From SAR202 cluster bacterium (GTDB lineage Bacteria; Chloroflexota; Dehalococcoidia; Lucifugimonadales; UBA826): DNA of 33,224 nt. The first letter of the stretch is position 1. Every line of letters begins with the position of its first letter. Of the stretch, positions 8,692 through 17,597 are shown one piece after another. Both the position numbers and the translations under genes were made by a program. The stretch lies in NCBI GenBank assembly GCA_008373095.1, contig RQOP01000073.1, positions 1 to 33,224 on the forward strand, read 5' to 3'. The notes below the pieces were generated by a model. It saw only the letters and a program-made list of their open reading frames with translations, made no database searches and was not told the DNA's origin.

Positions 8692-9267
8692 TTAATTTCT
8701 AATGAATGGCATTCCTGCCAATTCTAAAAACCTCATTCCTTCTTGGTCATTTTCAGCGGAAGTTACTATCACAATCTGCATACCACGTATTCGATCAATT
8801 GAGTTGTAATCTATTTCAGGAAAAATGGTATGCTCTCGTATTCCAATGGAATAATTACCTCTACCGTCAAAAGAGTTTCGTGACAGACCCTGAAAATCTC
8901 TGATCCTAGGCAACGATGCATTTAATAATCTATCCACAAATTCATACATACGGCGTCCACGGATAGTTACCATTGCTCCTATCGGCATACCTTCTCTAAT
9001 CTTGAAACCTGCTATAGATTTCTTTGCCTTGGTAGTCACAGGTCTCTGACCTGTTATACGACCCAAGTCGGCCGTAACATTTTCGATCGCTCTAGCATTT
9101 TGCAACGCTTCACCAAGGCCAATATTAACCACGACTTTATCCAACCTTGGTATCTGCATAACGCTCGAATAGCCAAATTCTTTCATCATTTCTGGACCAA
9201 TCTCATCTCTTATCTTTTGCAAAAGACGAGGAGTGCCAGTTGTGTTCTTATTTTTATCGTCTGCCAT
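8692..9267 (-). CDS. rplE: 50S ribosomal protein uL5
   Basis: 5S rRNA-binding protein of the central protuberance that contacts P-site tRNA. From ATG 9267 it has 191 residues, with [20 protein letters not shown], the signature [20 protein letters not shown] and [20 protein letters not shown]. The ATG overlaps the rplX stop as TAATG, and GAGG about 10 nt upstream lies inside rplX. The frame extends to 9288, but those codons lie in rplX, so the later start is preferred. Translational coupling to rplX is likely. Confidence 0.97.
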   Translation of the reverse strand: MADDKNKNTTGTPRLLQKIRDEIGPEMMKEFGYSSVMQIPRLDKVVVNIGLGEALQNARAIENVTADLGRITGQRPVTTKAKKSIAGFKIREGMPIGAMVTIRGRRMYEFVDRLLNASLPRIRDFQGLSRNSFDGRGNYSIGIREHTIFPEIDYNSIDRIRGMQIVIVTSAENDQEGMRFLELAGMPFIRN

Positions 9268-9575
9268 TATTCGATAACCTCTTGGCAAATTTTGCAGGTT
9301 CTCACCCTAGATCCATCACCAATCTTGTCACTAGATACTCGCGTTGGTTTTTGGCACCCGCTACAAATGAGCATCACATTAGCGACCGGAATGGGTAATT
9401 CTTTCTCTACGATCTCTGCTGCACTCATGCCTTGAGCTTTCCTGTGTTGTTTTACCAGATTGATTCCTTCAACTACAACCTTATTTTTTTTAAGGAGAAC
9501 ACTTTGAACTTCTCCCTGTCGGCCTTTATCTTTTCCCTTGATAATAAGCACGCTATCATTTTTCTTTATTTTCAT
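9267..9575 (-). CDS. rplX: 50S ribosomal protein uL24
   Basis: Assembly-initiating 50S protein near the tunnel exit. The 102-residue protein has an N-terminal KOW motif ([19 protein letters not shown]), then [14 protein letters not shown]-terminal pair of CxxC motifs ([11 protein letters not shown] and RTCKICQ) may hold zinc, as in many Gram-positive-type uL24 proteins. The stop TAA overlaps the rplE ATG by 1 nt; rplN ends 2 nt upstream. Confidence 0.97.
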   Translation of the reverse strand: MKIKKNDSVLIIKGKDKGRQGEVQSVLLKKNKVVVEGINLVKQHRKAQGMSAAEIVEKELPIPVANVMLICSGCQKPTRVSSDKIGDGSRVRTCKICQEVIE

Positions 9576-9577
9576 TT

Positions 9578-9946
9578 TTATATAACCTCTGGAGCTAGTG
9601 AGACAATTCTCATAAAATCTTTGTCTCTTAACTCTCTAGCCACAGGTCCAAATATACGAGTTCCCCTAGGCATTCGATCTTCGTTAATAATCACGGCCGC
9701 ATTCTCGTCAAATTTAATATGCGATCCATCTTTTCTTCTGTGGGTTTTGGCGGTTCGTACCACCACAGCTTTCACAACCTCCCCTTTCTTAACCCCAGCC
9801 GCAGGGGCCGCATCTTTTACTGAAGCAACTATCACATCCCCAAGCCAGGCATATTTTCTCCCTGAGCCACCAGGGACCCCTATGCAACTAATTTCTCTCG
9901 CGCCAGAGTTATCTGCAACTTTTAATCTTGTATAAATTTGTATCAT
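9578..9946 (-). CDS. rplN: 50S ribosomal protein uL14
   Basis: 50S interface protein that forms bridge B8 and is the target of the silencing factor RsfS. The 122-residue protein begins [20 protein letters not shown] and carries [40 protein letters not shown] and a C-terminal [14 protein letters not shown]. It is a full-length, very conventional uL14 between rpsQ and rplX. Confidence 0.98.
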   Translation of the reverse strand: MIQIYTRLKVADNSGAREISCIGVPGGSGRKYAWLGDVIVASVKDAAPAAGVKKGEVVKAVVVRTAKTHRRKDGSHIKFDENAAVIINEDRMPRGTRIFGPVARELRDKDFMRIVSLAPEVI

Positions 9947-9963
9947 TGCTATTGCCTTAAGGT

Positions 9964-10284
9964 TTACTCACTATCGTCGCTACTATCTTCAACACTAGGG
10001 GTAGCTATTTCCCCAGGTTGTAACTCAGCCACATCACCTTTCTGTATTACCTCTGCCACCTTCCATCTCTTAGTCTTGGAGAGAGGCCTGGTTTCTACAA
10101 TACGTACAGTATCCCCGAGATTGCAGGAATTATCCTGATCATGAACCATGAATTTATTCCAACGTTTTACATTCTTCTTGTATACACGGTGAGGCTGGCT
10201 CCACTCAACAGAGACAACAATGGTCTTGTCCATCTTATCGCTGACGACTCGCCCTACTCTTACTTTTCTTCTTTCATAACTCAT
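9964..10284 (-). CDS. rpsQ: 30S ribosomal protein uS17 with acidic tail
   Basis: Primary 16S rRNA binder of the 30S body. The 106-residue product contains the OB-fold motif [20 protein letters not shown] and the family stretch [20 protein letters not shown]-like segment, then [20 protein letters not shown]. It is about 20 residues longer than E. coli uS17 because of a tail ending [10 protein letters not shown]. Its ATG overlaps the rpmC stop as TAATG. Confidence 0.96.
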   Translation of the reverse strand: MSYERRKVRVGRVVSDKMDKTIVVSVEWSQPHRVYKKNVKRWNKFMVHDQDNSCNLGDTVRIVETRPLSKTKRWKVAEVIQKGDVAELQPGEIATPSVEDSSDDSE

Positions 10285-10487
10285 TAGGATCTCTCTGATA
10301 TCTCTCTTTCTCTTATGACTGTCATTATCCTGGCGATTTTTCTCTGGGTTCTTTTTACCGAGTTCGTATCGCTAAGTTGCATGGTCGCAATCCTAAACCT
10401 CATATTCATAAGGTCTTTTTGCGTAGAATCAAGATTTTCCATCAAATCTTGATCATTCATATTCCTTATGTCATCAATCTCGGCCAT
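10284..10487 (-). CDS. rpmC: 50S ribosomal protein uL29
   Basis: Small helical 50S protein at the tunnel exit, forming part of the docking site for SRP and trigger factor. The 67-residue sequence has the two-helix pattern, with LMENLDSTQKDLMNMRFRIA followed by a basic RTQRKIARIMTVIRERE. ATG 10487 lies 37 nt after rplP. The stop overlaps the rpsQ start. The sequence is divergent, but size and position make the call firm. Confidence 0.95.
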   Translation of the reverse strand: MAEIDDIRNMNDQDLMENLDSTQKDLMNMRFRIATMQLSDTNSVKRTQRKIARIMTVIREREISERS

Positions 10488-10524
10488 TATTTACCCACTA
10501 TTTTTTTGGTTTTCCTCTAATTTA

Positions 10525-10950
10525 TTAATCTCTGGACCTAACATTAGTCCTGCTAACGATCCTAGTTCCCATAGGCATCTTTGAGGCAGCTAGAGTCAGA
10601 GCATGTTTAGCAATCTCTTCTGGTATTCCAGCCATCTCAAACATAATTTTCCCTGGTTTAACTACCGCCACCCAATGATCGGGAGCACCTTTTCCCTTCC
10701 CCATCCTAGTTTCAGCAGCTCTGGCGGTCACACTCTTATCTGGAAACACTCGAATCCACATTCTTCCACCCCTTCTAGCGTACCTAGTCATCGCTCTTCT
10801 AGCCGCTTCTATCTGCCTCGAAGTAACCCAGGCATTTTCGGTAGCCTTTAGGCCAAACTCCCCAAAATTAAGGGTACTTCCTGCAACAGATAGTCCTTTT
10901 CTCCTACCACGGTGATGATTTCTGTATTTAACTCTTTTAGGTTGAAGCAT
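10525..10950 (-). CDS. rplP: 50S ribosomal protein uL16
   Basis: Late-assembly 50S protein that helps shape the A site and binds tRNA elbows. The 141-residue protein starts [19 protein letters not shown] and shows [20 protein letters not shown], the Arg-rich [17 protein letters not shown] and [23 protein letters not shown] 10950 lies inside the rpsC 3' end, a 14-nt overlap that suggests coupled translation. Confidence 0.97.
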   Translation of the reverse strand: MLQPKRVKYRNHHRGRRKGLSVAGSTLNFGEFGLKATENAWVTSRQIEAARRAMTRYARRGGRMWIRVFPDKSVTARAAETRMGKGKGAPDHWVAVVKPGKIMFEMAGIPEEIAKHALTLAASKMPMGTRIVSRTNVRSRD

Positions 10951-11770
10951 CTTCCTCTGTTCCTTGAACTTCTACGGCAACTTCATCAGCAGATTCAGTT
11001 TCATTTTGACCTACTGAGGTTGCTTGACTGTCTTCTTGTGCTGTCACCATTACTTGAATTGGTGCCACCTCATCTTCTTCCACCTCGGTTGATGCTACTA
11101 ACTCTTCTGATCCTGTGGAATTTTCCCCGATTATAGTGGGGTTCATTATTTCCCCTCGGCAAATCCACACCTTCACGCCAATTACACCAAATTCTGTTTG
11201 AGCTTCGGCTAATCCATAATCGATATCAGCCCGTAGTGTATGCAGTGGAACTCTCCCTTCCATGGCTTTCTCTGCTCTCGCAATATCAGCTCCTGCCAAT
11301 CTCCCTGAACAGGTGATTTTTATGCCTTCTGCACCAGCCTGCATCGTTCTCATCACTGCTTGGCGAATAGCTCGCCTAAAAGCAATCCTTCTCTCCAGCT
11401 GGTCTGCAACATTTCGAGCTACGAGATATGCATCCAATTCTGCTTGACGAACCTCTTTAACATTGAGTTTGGCTCTTCGATTACCTGTAAGAGTTTCTAA
11501 ATGCTTTCTTAGTTCATCTACTCTCTGTCCTCCCCTCCCAATCACAATACCTGGCCTTGCTGTATGGATAGTTACTGCAACCTCGTTGGAATCTCTTTCA
11601 ATATCTACCTTTGAAATACCAGCGTCTTCGTACATACCATCAATAGCTTGTCGTATATTGATATCCTCTGTGACCAAGGAAGCGTACTCTTTTTGACCCG
11701 CAAACCATGTCGCATGCCAGTCTCTAGTAATGCCGACTCTAAAGCCATTGGGGTGAATTTTCTGTCCCAA
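10937..11770 (-). CDS. rpsC: 30S ribosomal protein uS3 with long acidic tail
   Basis: 30S head protein at the mRNA entry tunnel. The 277-residue protein starts [13 protein letters not shown] and has the KH motif [16 protein letters not shown] (residues 71-86), followed by the C-terminal domain through [11 protein letters not shown]. Residues 217-277 form an extension with 17 Asp/Glu and no Lys or Arg. The start codon is TTG, chosen because it yields the invariant MGQKIHP and has GAGGA 8 nt upstream, overlapping the rplV stop region. Confidence 0.96.
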   Translation of the reverse strand: MGQKIHPNGFRVGITRDWHATWFAGQKEYASLVTEDINIRQAIDGMYEDAGISKVDIERDSNEVAVTIHTARPGIVIGRGGQRVDELRKHLETLTGNRRAKLNVKEVRQAELDAYLVARNVADQLERRIAFRRAIRQAVMRTMQAGAEGIKITCSGRLAGADIARAEKAMEGRVPLHTLRADIDYGLAEAQTEFGVIGVKVWICRGEIMNPTIIGENSTGSEELVASTEVEEDEVAPIQVMVTAQEDSQATSVGQNETESADEVAVEVQGTEEDAST

Positions 11771-11771
11771 A

Positions 11772-12110
11772 CTACAGTTCCTCCTCTTCTACTACCACAG
11801 TAATGTGGCTACTTCTTCTGTTAATACGACCAACCCTTCCTCGTGCACGTGCCCTGAACCTTTTCAGCCTCGGTCCCTCATTAGCATAAATTTCGATTAT
11901 TTTTAAATCTTCGCTTCTTGCCATCAGTTCGTTTTCAGCATTTGATGCTGCCGACTTAACCGTTTTGGCAACACGAGCTGCTGCTGGCGACTGCATAAAT
12001 TGCAAGGCCGTTAAGGCCTCTTCGACCTTCATACCTCTAACGAGATTAGCTATGGGTTTCAATTTCTTAACTGAAATCCCCGTATTACTTGATTTTGCTC
12101 TTATGCTCAC
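11772..12110 (-). CDS. rplV: 50S ribosomal protein uL22
   Basis: Lines the nascent-peptide exit tunnel through its long beta-hairpin. The 112-residue protein has [40 protein letters not shown] and the hairpin [20 protein letters not shown], then an acidic VEEEEL end. It starts with GTG 12110, supported by AGGA 6 nt upstream; no in-frame ATG gives the family N-terminus. The stop lies 1 nt from the rpsC start. Confidence 0.97.
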   Translation of the reverse strand: MSIRAKSSNTGISVKKLKPIANLVRGMKVEEALTALQFMQSPAAARVAKTVKSAASNAENELMARSEDLKIIEIYANEGPRLKRFRARARGRVGRINRRSSHITVVVEEEEL

Positions 12111-12139
12111 TAGCGTTCCTCAATGACTCTTTATCTCAT

Positions 12140-12424
12140 TTAGCCTATTCGAGAAGCTCGTTCTGACTTTGTCGAATGGCCTCTAAATGTTCGTGTTGGT
12201 GAAAATTCTCCCAACTTATGACCTACCATGTTTTCGGTAACAAAAACCGGAACATGCCTTCTTCCGTCATGAACTGCAATAGTCAGACCCAACATATCAG
12301 GCATGATCATCGATGCCCTAGACCAGGTTTTTATAACCTCTCTACTGTTCGATTTGACTGCTTGTTCCACTTTTTTCGTAAGTTTAGGGTGCACATATGG
12401 CCCCTTCTTTATCGAACGCGACAT
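12140..12424 (-). CDS. rpsS: 30S ribosomal protein uS19
   Basis: 30S head protein that contacts the 50S central protuberance. The 94-residue sequence begins [20 protein letters not shown] and includes the signature [20 protein letters not shown], then [16 protein letters not shown]. It is fully conventional. It lies between rplB (22 nt) and rplV (29 nt). Confidence 0.98.
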   Translation of the reverse strand: MSRSIKKGPYVHPKLTKKVEQAVKSNSREVIKTWSRASMIMPDMLGLTIAVHDGRRHVPVFVTENMVGHKLGEFSPTRTFRGHSTKSERASRIG

Positions 12425-12446
12425 TTACACCGCACCTCCAATAACT

Positions 12447-13280
12447 CTACCTGTCATATCTTCTTCTCACTATAAATTTACTCGAAGGTTTATTCTTCTT
12501 TCTCGTTCGATAACCTAGGGCAGGTTTGCCCCATGGAGTCTTTGGGCCAGGCATACCTATCGGAGACCTACCTTCACCACCTCCGTGCGGGTGAGCATTT
12601 GGCGCCATTGCCACCCCTCTCACTTCTGGTCTCTTCCCCAGATATCTTTTCCTCCCAGCTTTACCAAGCTTCACATTTTTCTTGTCCAAAGCACTCAATT
12701 GGCCAACAGTGGCCATACAAGTACTCAAAACATTTCTCATTTCCCCAGACGGTAGCCGCAGCAAAGTATATTTCCCTTCACTAGCTAGAACCTGAGCATA
12801 ACTACCAGCACTCCTTACAATTTGGCCACCCTTACCTTTGGTTAATTCAACATTGTGTACCAATGTACCTGAAGGTATTTTTTCTAACGTTAGTGCATTT
12901 CCAGGTCGAATATCAGCGTCGTCTCCTGACTGTACTTTATCCCCAACATGTATTTCATTTGGAGCCAAGATATAACGCCAGTCACCATTCTCAAATTTTA
13001 TAAGTGCTATTCGACAGGAGCGGTTAGGGTCGTATTCAATCGTTTCAACTACTCCAGGCACACCATAATTGTCTCTCTTGAAATCAATGATTCTATATCG
13101 CCTTTTGTGGCCACCACCACGATGCCTAACTGTAATTTTTCCGGTGGAGTTTCTTCCTCCAGTTTTTTTCAACGGCCTTACTAATTTCTTCCGCGGCCTA
13201 CTTTCCGTAATATCATCGGTACTCTGGAGTACCAAGCCTCTCTGGCCTGGGGTTATCGGTTTTCTAGTTTTTAATGGCAT
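12447..13280 (-). CDS. rplB: 50S ribosomal protein uL2
   Basis: One of the oldest 50S proteins, needed for subunit association and located near the peptidyl-transferase centre. From ATG 13280 it has 277 residues, with [20 protein letters not shown] and the C-terminal [20 protein letters not shown]. The normally invariant MNPxDHPHGGG loop reads [11 protein letters not shown]: His230 (E. coli His229) is kept, but the preceding Asp is Ala229. The ATG overlaps the rplW stop as TGATG with GAGGG upstream; a TTG one codon earlier is not needed. Confidence 0.97.
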   Translation of the reverse strand: MPLKTRKPITPGQRGLVLQSTDDITESRPRKKLVRPLKKTGGRNSTGKITVRHRGGGHKRRYRIIDFKRDNYGVPGVVETIEYDPNRSCRIALIKFENGDWRYILAPNEIHVGDKVQSGDDADIRPGNALTLEKIPSGTLVHNVELTKGKGGQIVRSAGSYAQVLASEGKYTLLRLPSGEMRNVLSTCMATVGQLSALDKKNVKLGKAGRKRYLGKRPEVRGVAMAPNAHPHGGGEGRSPIGMPGPKTPWGKPALGYRTRKKNKPSSKFIVRRRYDR

Positions 13281-13573
13281 CAAACACCCTCAAACAAAGT
13301 TATTGAATCGCCCTGGGCAACAGACACAACGGCCTTCTTCCAAGACCGCTTTTGTGAAAATCTTGGCCCAAATCGTTTCATCTTACCTTTGACATTCATA
13401 GTGTTCACTTTTGTCACTGTAACCCCAAAGGCTTCCTGAACAGCTTCTTTGACTTCCAATTTAGTTGCATTCTTAGCAACCTCAAAAACATATCGGCCAT
13501 CTTCCTGCATCAGAGTGGTTTTTTCCGTAATTAAAGGACGCTTAAGAATGGCGTACTTATGGTGCTTGCTCAT
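13280..13573 (-). CDS. rplW: 50S ribosomal protein uL23
   Basis: Protein at the tunnel exit and docking site for trigger factor and SRP. The 97-residue product has [40 protein letters not shown] and the signature [17 protein letters not shown]. Its stop TGA overlaps the rplB ATG. It follows the long rplD by 13 nt. Confidence 0.97.
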   Translation of the reverse strand: MSKHHKYAILKRPLITEKTTLMQEDGRYVFEVAKNATKLEVKEAVQEAFGVTVTKVNTMNVKGKMKRFGPRFSQKRSWKKAVVSVAQGDSITLFEGV

Positions 13574-13586
13574 ATAATGCTGCCTT

Positions 13587-14525
13587 TTAATCCCAATCCG
13601 ACGGTAATATATTGAGATTTTCTAATTTTTCTCGAACTTCCAAATACGACTTTTCACCGAAGCCTGATATGTTCAAAAGTTCTGACTTAGATAGGTTAGT
13701 CAAATCATTCATATCCGTAATCTCAGCTTGAATCAACAAGTTGTTGGTCCGGGTCGATAGACCGAGATCCGAAATTGTAGGTTTCTCAGATCCGTCTTCT
13801 GACTCTTTAGATCCTTCCGCGATTTGCTGTTCTTCTGGAATTTCTTTTACTACCTCGTTATCCTCTACTGGCGTCACACTTGAGCCCAGGTCCCCTTTGT
13901 AGATCCCTCCCCAAATCTCTTCAATCCTCTTAACAGCATCCACCGTAATTATTAACTGTTTCCTGTTAAGCAAATCCAATGTATTTAGGACTTGCACCGG
14001 CAAGGTTCTCACCCCACCTACATTCCCAGCCGATTGGACTAATTTTTTATTGGTACCATCAGTAACAATTAAGGCCGAACCAGATACATTCAATGCAGAG
14101 AGAATTGACACTATTTCCTTCGTTTTCCCCTCTTTCAATTCCAGAGAGTCCAATAACAAAACATTGGATTGTCTGGCCTTATCTGATAGCACAGATAATA
14201 AAGCCAACCTTCTCATCTTTTTTGGAGTCCGCTTCCTATAACTTCTCGGGGTGGGACCAAATGCCCTTCCGCCTCCAACCCATATAGGTGACCTGGTGGA
14301 ACCTTGCCTCGAGCTACCTGTATGTTTTTGGGGTCTGGGTTTAGCTCCACCACCGGACACCTCAGACCGAGTCTTAGTTTTTGCGGTACCTTGTCTCTTA
14401 TTAGCCAGTTGACCCACCATCACTTGGTGAACCAATGCTGGTTTTATTGGAACATTGAAAACGTCTTCGCGAACGTCAAGGTCGCCTGCGTTTTCCCCTT
14501 GAGTATTTTTTATTTCAAGTTTCAC
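13587..14525 (-). CDS. rplD: 50S ribosomal protein uL4 fused to an RNA polymerase alpha-CTD-like domain
   Basis: uL4 lines the exit tunnel; in E. coli it also represses its own S10 operon by transcription attenuation and translation control. Residues 1-206 are a complete uL4 core: VGQLANKRQGTAKTKTRSEV, the loop SGGGAKPRPQKHTGSSRQGS, GRAFGPTPRSYRKRTPKK, and a C-terminal VDAVKRIEEIWGG. An acidic linker follows (207-250). Residues 251-312 are a helix-hairpin-helix domain (SELLNISGFGEKSYLEVREK) matching the alpha-CTD of rpoA in this window. The protein is about 100 residues longer than usual uL4. The start codon is GTG 14525 with GAAGAGA upstream. The reading frame is continuous, so this is a fusion rather than two overlapping genes. 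Confidence 0.95.
   Translation of the reverse strand: MKLEIKNTQGENAGDLDVREDVFNVPIKPALVHQVMVGQLANKRQGTAKTKTRSEVSGGGAKPRPQKHTGSSRQGSTRSPIWVGGGRAFGPTPRSYRKRTPKKMRRLALLSVLSDKARQSNVLLLDSLELKEGKTKEIVSILSALNVSGSALIVTDGTNKKLVQSAGNVGGVRTLPVQVLNTLDLLNRKQLIITVDAVKRIEEIWGGIYKGDLGSSVTPVEDNEVVKEIPEEQQIAEGSKESEDGSEKPTISDLGLSTRTNNLLIQAEITDMNDLTNLSKSELLNISGFGEKSYLEVREKLENLNILPSDWD
13590..13775 (-). other. alpha-CTD-like domain encoded at the 3' end of rplD
   Basis: This segment encodes residues 251-312 of the uL4 fusion. Hand alignment to residues 265-326 of RpoA from this window is gap-free over 62 positions, with 27 identities. Matching stretches include LSxRTxN, SKSxLLxI and FGEKSYxE. Residues equivalent to E. 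coli alpha R265, N268, G296, K298, S299 and E302 are kept; C269 is Leu and N294 is Gly. Those E. coli residues contact UP-element DNA, so DNA binding is possible but unproven. Confidence 0.88.
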
Positions 14526-14539
14526 AATTATTATCTCTT

Positions 14540-15172
14540 CTAACTCTTGGAATTGGATCTAGATATGAGTAAGACGGAATTACGATGCCCCGGCACGGCA
14601 CCTTTTACTAATAAAATGTTCCTCTCAGTATCAACCATTACCACATCTAAATTTTTTACCGTCACCTTGTCTCCACCCATACGCCCAGCCATTCTCATTC
14701 CCTTTATAACCCGGCCTGGGGTTGTGCCAGCACCGATGGAACCAGGAGCTCGATGCCTATCCGATTGCCCGTGAGTTTTCGGCCCCCCCCGGAAGTTATA
14801 TCTTTTAACTCCACCCTGAAAACCTTTACCTTTCGAAACTCCAGTGACGTTGACTTTTTCTCCTACCTCAAAGATCCCCACGTTCACTTCGTTTCCTACT
14901 TCTAAATCTTCGTAATCATCAGATTTGGTTTCCCTCAGATGCCTAAACAGTTCACCGCCAGCCATCGCCAAGTGACCCTTTTTCGGCTTGTTCGACTTCT
15001 TCATACTTTCGAAACCTAATTGAACGCTTTGATATCCATCCTTTTCCAAAGATTTGATCTGTGTGATAGTGCATGGTCCAGCTTCAATAGCAGTAACCGC
15101 ATGAGCTGTGCCATCTTCGTAAAAAAATTGGGTGCCCCCAATCACTTTGCCTATTATGCCCGCAATCGCCAT
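14540..15172 (-). CDS. rplC: 50S ribosomal protein uL3
   Basis: Early-assembly 50S protein whose loop reaches toward the peptidyl-transferase centre. The 210-residue protein has a start GIIGKVIGGTQFFYEDGTAH, the family stretch VNVTGVSKGKGFQGGVKRYN and HGQSDRHRAPGSIGAGTTPG. The Gln of HGQSD, methylated in E. coli uL3, is kept. A run of eight G on the coding strand falls in RGGPKTHG; the frame is intact across it. It lies 10 nt after rpsJ. Confidence 0.97.
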   Translation of the reverse strand: MAIAGIIGKVIGGTQFFYEDGTAHAVTAIEAGPCTITQIKSLEKDGYQSVQLGFESMKKSNKPKKGHLAMAGGELFRHLRETKSDDYEDLEVGNEVNVGIFEVGEKVNVTGVSKGKGFQGGVKRYNFRGGPKTHGQSDRHRAPGSIGAGTTPGRVIKGMRMAGRMGGDKVTVKNLDVVMVDTERNILLVKGAVPGHRNSVLLISRSNSKS

Positions 15173-15182
15173 ATTTATTTAC

Positions 15183-15497
15183 CTAAAGTTTAATTGATAT
15201 ATCCACGCCAGCTGGCATGTCCAAATTAGTCAATGAATCAATCGTCTTTGACGTCGGGTTATGTATGTCAATAAGCCGATTGTGAGTTCGCATTTCAAAA
15301 TGTTCCCTAGAATCTTTGTCAATATGGGGTGCTCTCAAAACACAGAATCTTTTAATCGCTGTTGGGAGAGGTACTGGTCCGGCTACCCTTGCACCCGTTC
15401 TTTCCGCCGTTTCGACAATCTGGGCCGCAGACTGATCCAAGATTCTGTGATCAAATGCTTTTAAAATAACTCTAATTTTTTGGGCGTTCTGTACCAT
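15183..15497 (-). CDS. rpsJ: 30S ribosomal protein uS10 (NusE)
   Basis: 30S head protein and, as NusE, the NusB/NusG partner that links transcription to translation. The 104-residue protein has [20 protein letters not shown], the signature [40 protein letters not shown] and a [10 protein letters not shown] end. It directly follows fusA by 11 nt, with no tuf in between. Confidence 0.98.
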   Translation of the reverse strand: MVQNAQKIRVILKAFDHRILDQSAAQIVETAERTGARVAGPVPLPTAIKRFCVLRAPHIDKDSREHFEMRTHNRLIDIHNPTSKTIDSLTNLDMPAGVDISIKL

Positions 15498-15508
15498 TTA
15501 ATAAATTC

Positions 15509-17563
15509 CTATGTAGCCTGTGATTCCACAACCGACTCGGGAGCTTCCAAATATTTTTCGAATTCCATCGAGTATCCGGCTCTTCCTTGGGTTATAGATC
15601 TCAAATCATTTGCATACCCAAAACTTTCAGCCAACGGCAAAGAGGCTTTGACTATTTGAGTGTCTCCTTGAGCATCAATGCTTTCAACTCCAGCCCTTCT
15701 CCTTCCCAGATCTCCAATTACTTCTCCCAAATAATCCTCAGGGGTAACAACTTCTAATTTCATAACCGGTTCCAGTACCACAGGGCTACACCTATCTACA
15801 GCTGTCCTCGTGGCCATCGAACCAGCAATCTCAAAAGAAACCTTAGAAGAGTCCACATCGTGGTAGGTACCATCAATGAGCCTAACTAGCAGGTCTATTA
15901 CTGGGAATCCTGACTTTGGACCGTTTTTCAGGGCTCCTCGAATCCCATCTTCCACAGAAGAAATAAATTCGGTAGGAATAGATCCGCCTCTGATCTTATT
16001 TTCAAACTGGACCCCTTCCCCTCTATCTAACGGTTCCATTTCTATTATCACGTGGCCATATTGCCCATGCCCGCCTGACTGTCTAACAAATTTACCCTCT
16101 GCTGTGGTGGTCTTTCTGATGGTTTCTCTAAAGGCCACTCTGGGCTTGCCTACATTAGCTTCAACTTTGAACTCTCTCTTCATGCGATCAGTCAAAATCT
16201 CCAAATGTAGTTCGCCCATACCAGACATAACGGTTTGACCCGTTTCGTCATCGTAAATAATCGTAAAAGTCGGGTCTTCGTCAGATAACTTTACTAAGGC
16301 ATCAGATAACTTATCCTGATCAGCTCTTGCCTTCGGTTCAATAGAGACAGATACCACCGGATCTGGGAATTCAATCTTCTCTAGTAAAATAGGGTCTTCT
16401 ATGGAGCTTATCGTCTCCCCTGTCGTAGTATCTTTGAGGCCAATAGCCGCGGCTATTTCACCAGCATAAACCTGCTCTACATCTTCCCTTTGATCTGCGT
16501 GCATTTTTACGATCCTACCAAGCCTTTCCCTGTCTCCTGTAGCAGTATTCAAAACACTGGAACCTGACTTGGCTGACCCCGAATAGACACGGAAATATAC
16601 GAGTCTCCCTATAAATGGATCGGTGACAGTCTTAAACGCAAGAGCCGCAAATGGCTCATCGTTGTTAGCTCCCCTAGAAATAGTGTCATCCGTTCCTGGC
16701 TTGACTCCCTCCACCGGAGGAACATCCAAAGGCGATGGTAAATATTCACCTATTGCATCCAGTAACGGTTGGACACATTTATTTTTTAAAGCAGTACCGC
16801 AAAGAACGGGAACAATTTTATTTGAAATTGTTGCAGTTCTTATGGCTGTTTTAAGGTCTTCAAATGAAATGTCTTCTTCTAATAGAAATTTCTCTAACAG
16901 AACATCGTCCTGTTCTGCAATCTTTTCAACCATTTCTGATCTACGAGTTTCAAATTCTTCTGCAAATTCGTCTGGAACTCCCCCCTCAGTCATATTCCCT
17001 TCGTTGTCGAAGGTAAAAGATTTTCCTTCCACGAGATCAATCACACCATAAAATTGATCCTCACTACCCATTGGAATCTGGATGGGAACAGGATTAGCTT
17101 TGAGTCTTTGAACGATAGTTTCAATGGCGTGATAGTAATCTCCACCCACTTTATCCATTTTATTTATAAAACAGATTCTGGGAACCTGGTATTTGTCGGC
17201 CTGTCTCCAAACGGTTTCAGACTGTGGTTGAACTCCAGCAACAGAATCAAACACAACAATACCGCCGTCTAGGACCCTCAAACTTCTTTCTACTTCAGCC
17301 GTAAAATCAACGTGACCAGGTGTGTCGATGATATTCAAATCCCAATCTTTCCATTGGGTGGCAGTAGCCGCGGAAACAATAGTTATACCTCTCTCTCTTT
17401 CCTGATCCATCCAGTCGGTAGCTGTGTTTCCATCATCCACAGTACCCAACTTATGGATCCTCCCTGAAAAGTACAAAACCCTTTCCGATACGGTCGTCTT
17501 ACCTGCATCTATGTGGGCGATAAAGCCAATATTTCTAGTTTGTTTTAGTGAATTCTGTGCCAC
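15509..17563 (-). CDS. fusA: Translation elongation factor G
   Basis: GTPase that drives ribosomal translocation. It has 684 residues and the full EF-G domain set. G1 is AHIDAGKTT (16-24), the switch I signature is ERGITIVSAAT, G3 is DTPGH (80-84) and G4 is NKMD (134-137). Domain II holds FRVYSGSAKSGSSVLN, domain IV GGHGQYGHVIIEMEP and domain V RRRAGVESID. It starts with GTG, with GAGG 10 nt upstream. It follows rpsG by 34 nt and leads into rpsJ; the usual tuf is missing here. Confidence 0.97.
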   Translation of the reverse strand: MAQNSLKQTRNIGFIAHIDAGKTTVSERVLYFSGRIHKLGTVDDGNTATDWMDQERERGITIVSAATATQWKDWDLNIIDTPGHVDFTAEVERSLRVLDGGIVVFDSVAGVQPQSETVWRQADKYQVPRICFINKMDKVGGDYYHAIETIVQRLKANPVPIQIPMGSEDQFYGVIDLVEGKSFTFDNEGNMTEGGVPDEFAEEFETRRSEMVEKIAEQDDVLLEKFLLEEDISFEDLKTAIRTATISNKIVPVLCGTALKNKCVQPLLDAIGEYLPSPLDVPPVEGVKPGTDDTISRGANNDEPFAALAFKTVTDPFIGRLVYFRVYSGSAKSGSSVLNTATGDRERLGRIVKMHADQREDVEQVYAGEIAAAIGLKDTTTGETISSIEDPILLEKIEFPDPVVSVSIEPKARADQDKLSDALVKLSDEDPTFTIIYDDETGQTVMSGMGELHLEILTDRMKREFKVEANVGKPRVAFRETIRKTTTAEGKFVRQSGGHGQYGHVIIEMEPLDRGEGVQFENKIRGGSIPTEFISSVEDGIRGALKNGPKSGFPVIDLLVRLIDGTYHDVDSSKVSFEIAGSMATRTAVDRCSPVVLEPVMKLEVVTPEDYLGEVIGDLGRRRAGVESIDAQGDTQIVKASLPLAESFGYANDLRSITQGRAGYSMEFEKYLEAPESVVESQAT

Positions 17564-17597
17564 TGTCTGTATACCTCAATAGAAACTACTAAACCAA

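Noticed and set aside
13587-13780. The rplD extension as a separate short gene or a frameshifted neighbour
   Set aside because: The frame is continuous from the uL4 core through the linker to the end, with no stop and no separate ribosome-binding site seen before the domain.
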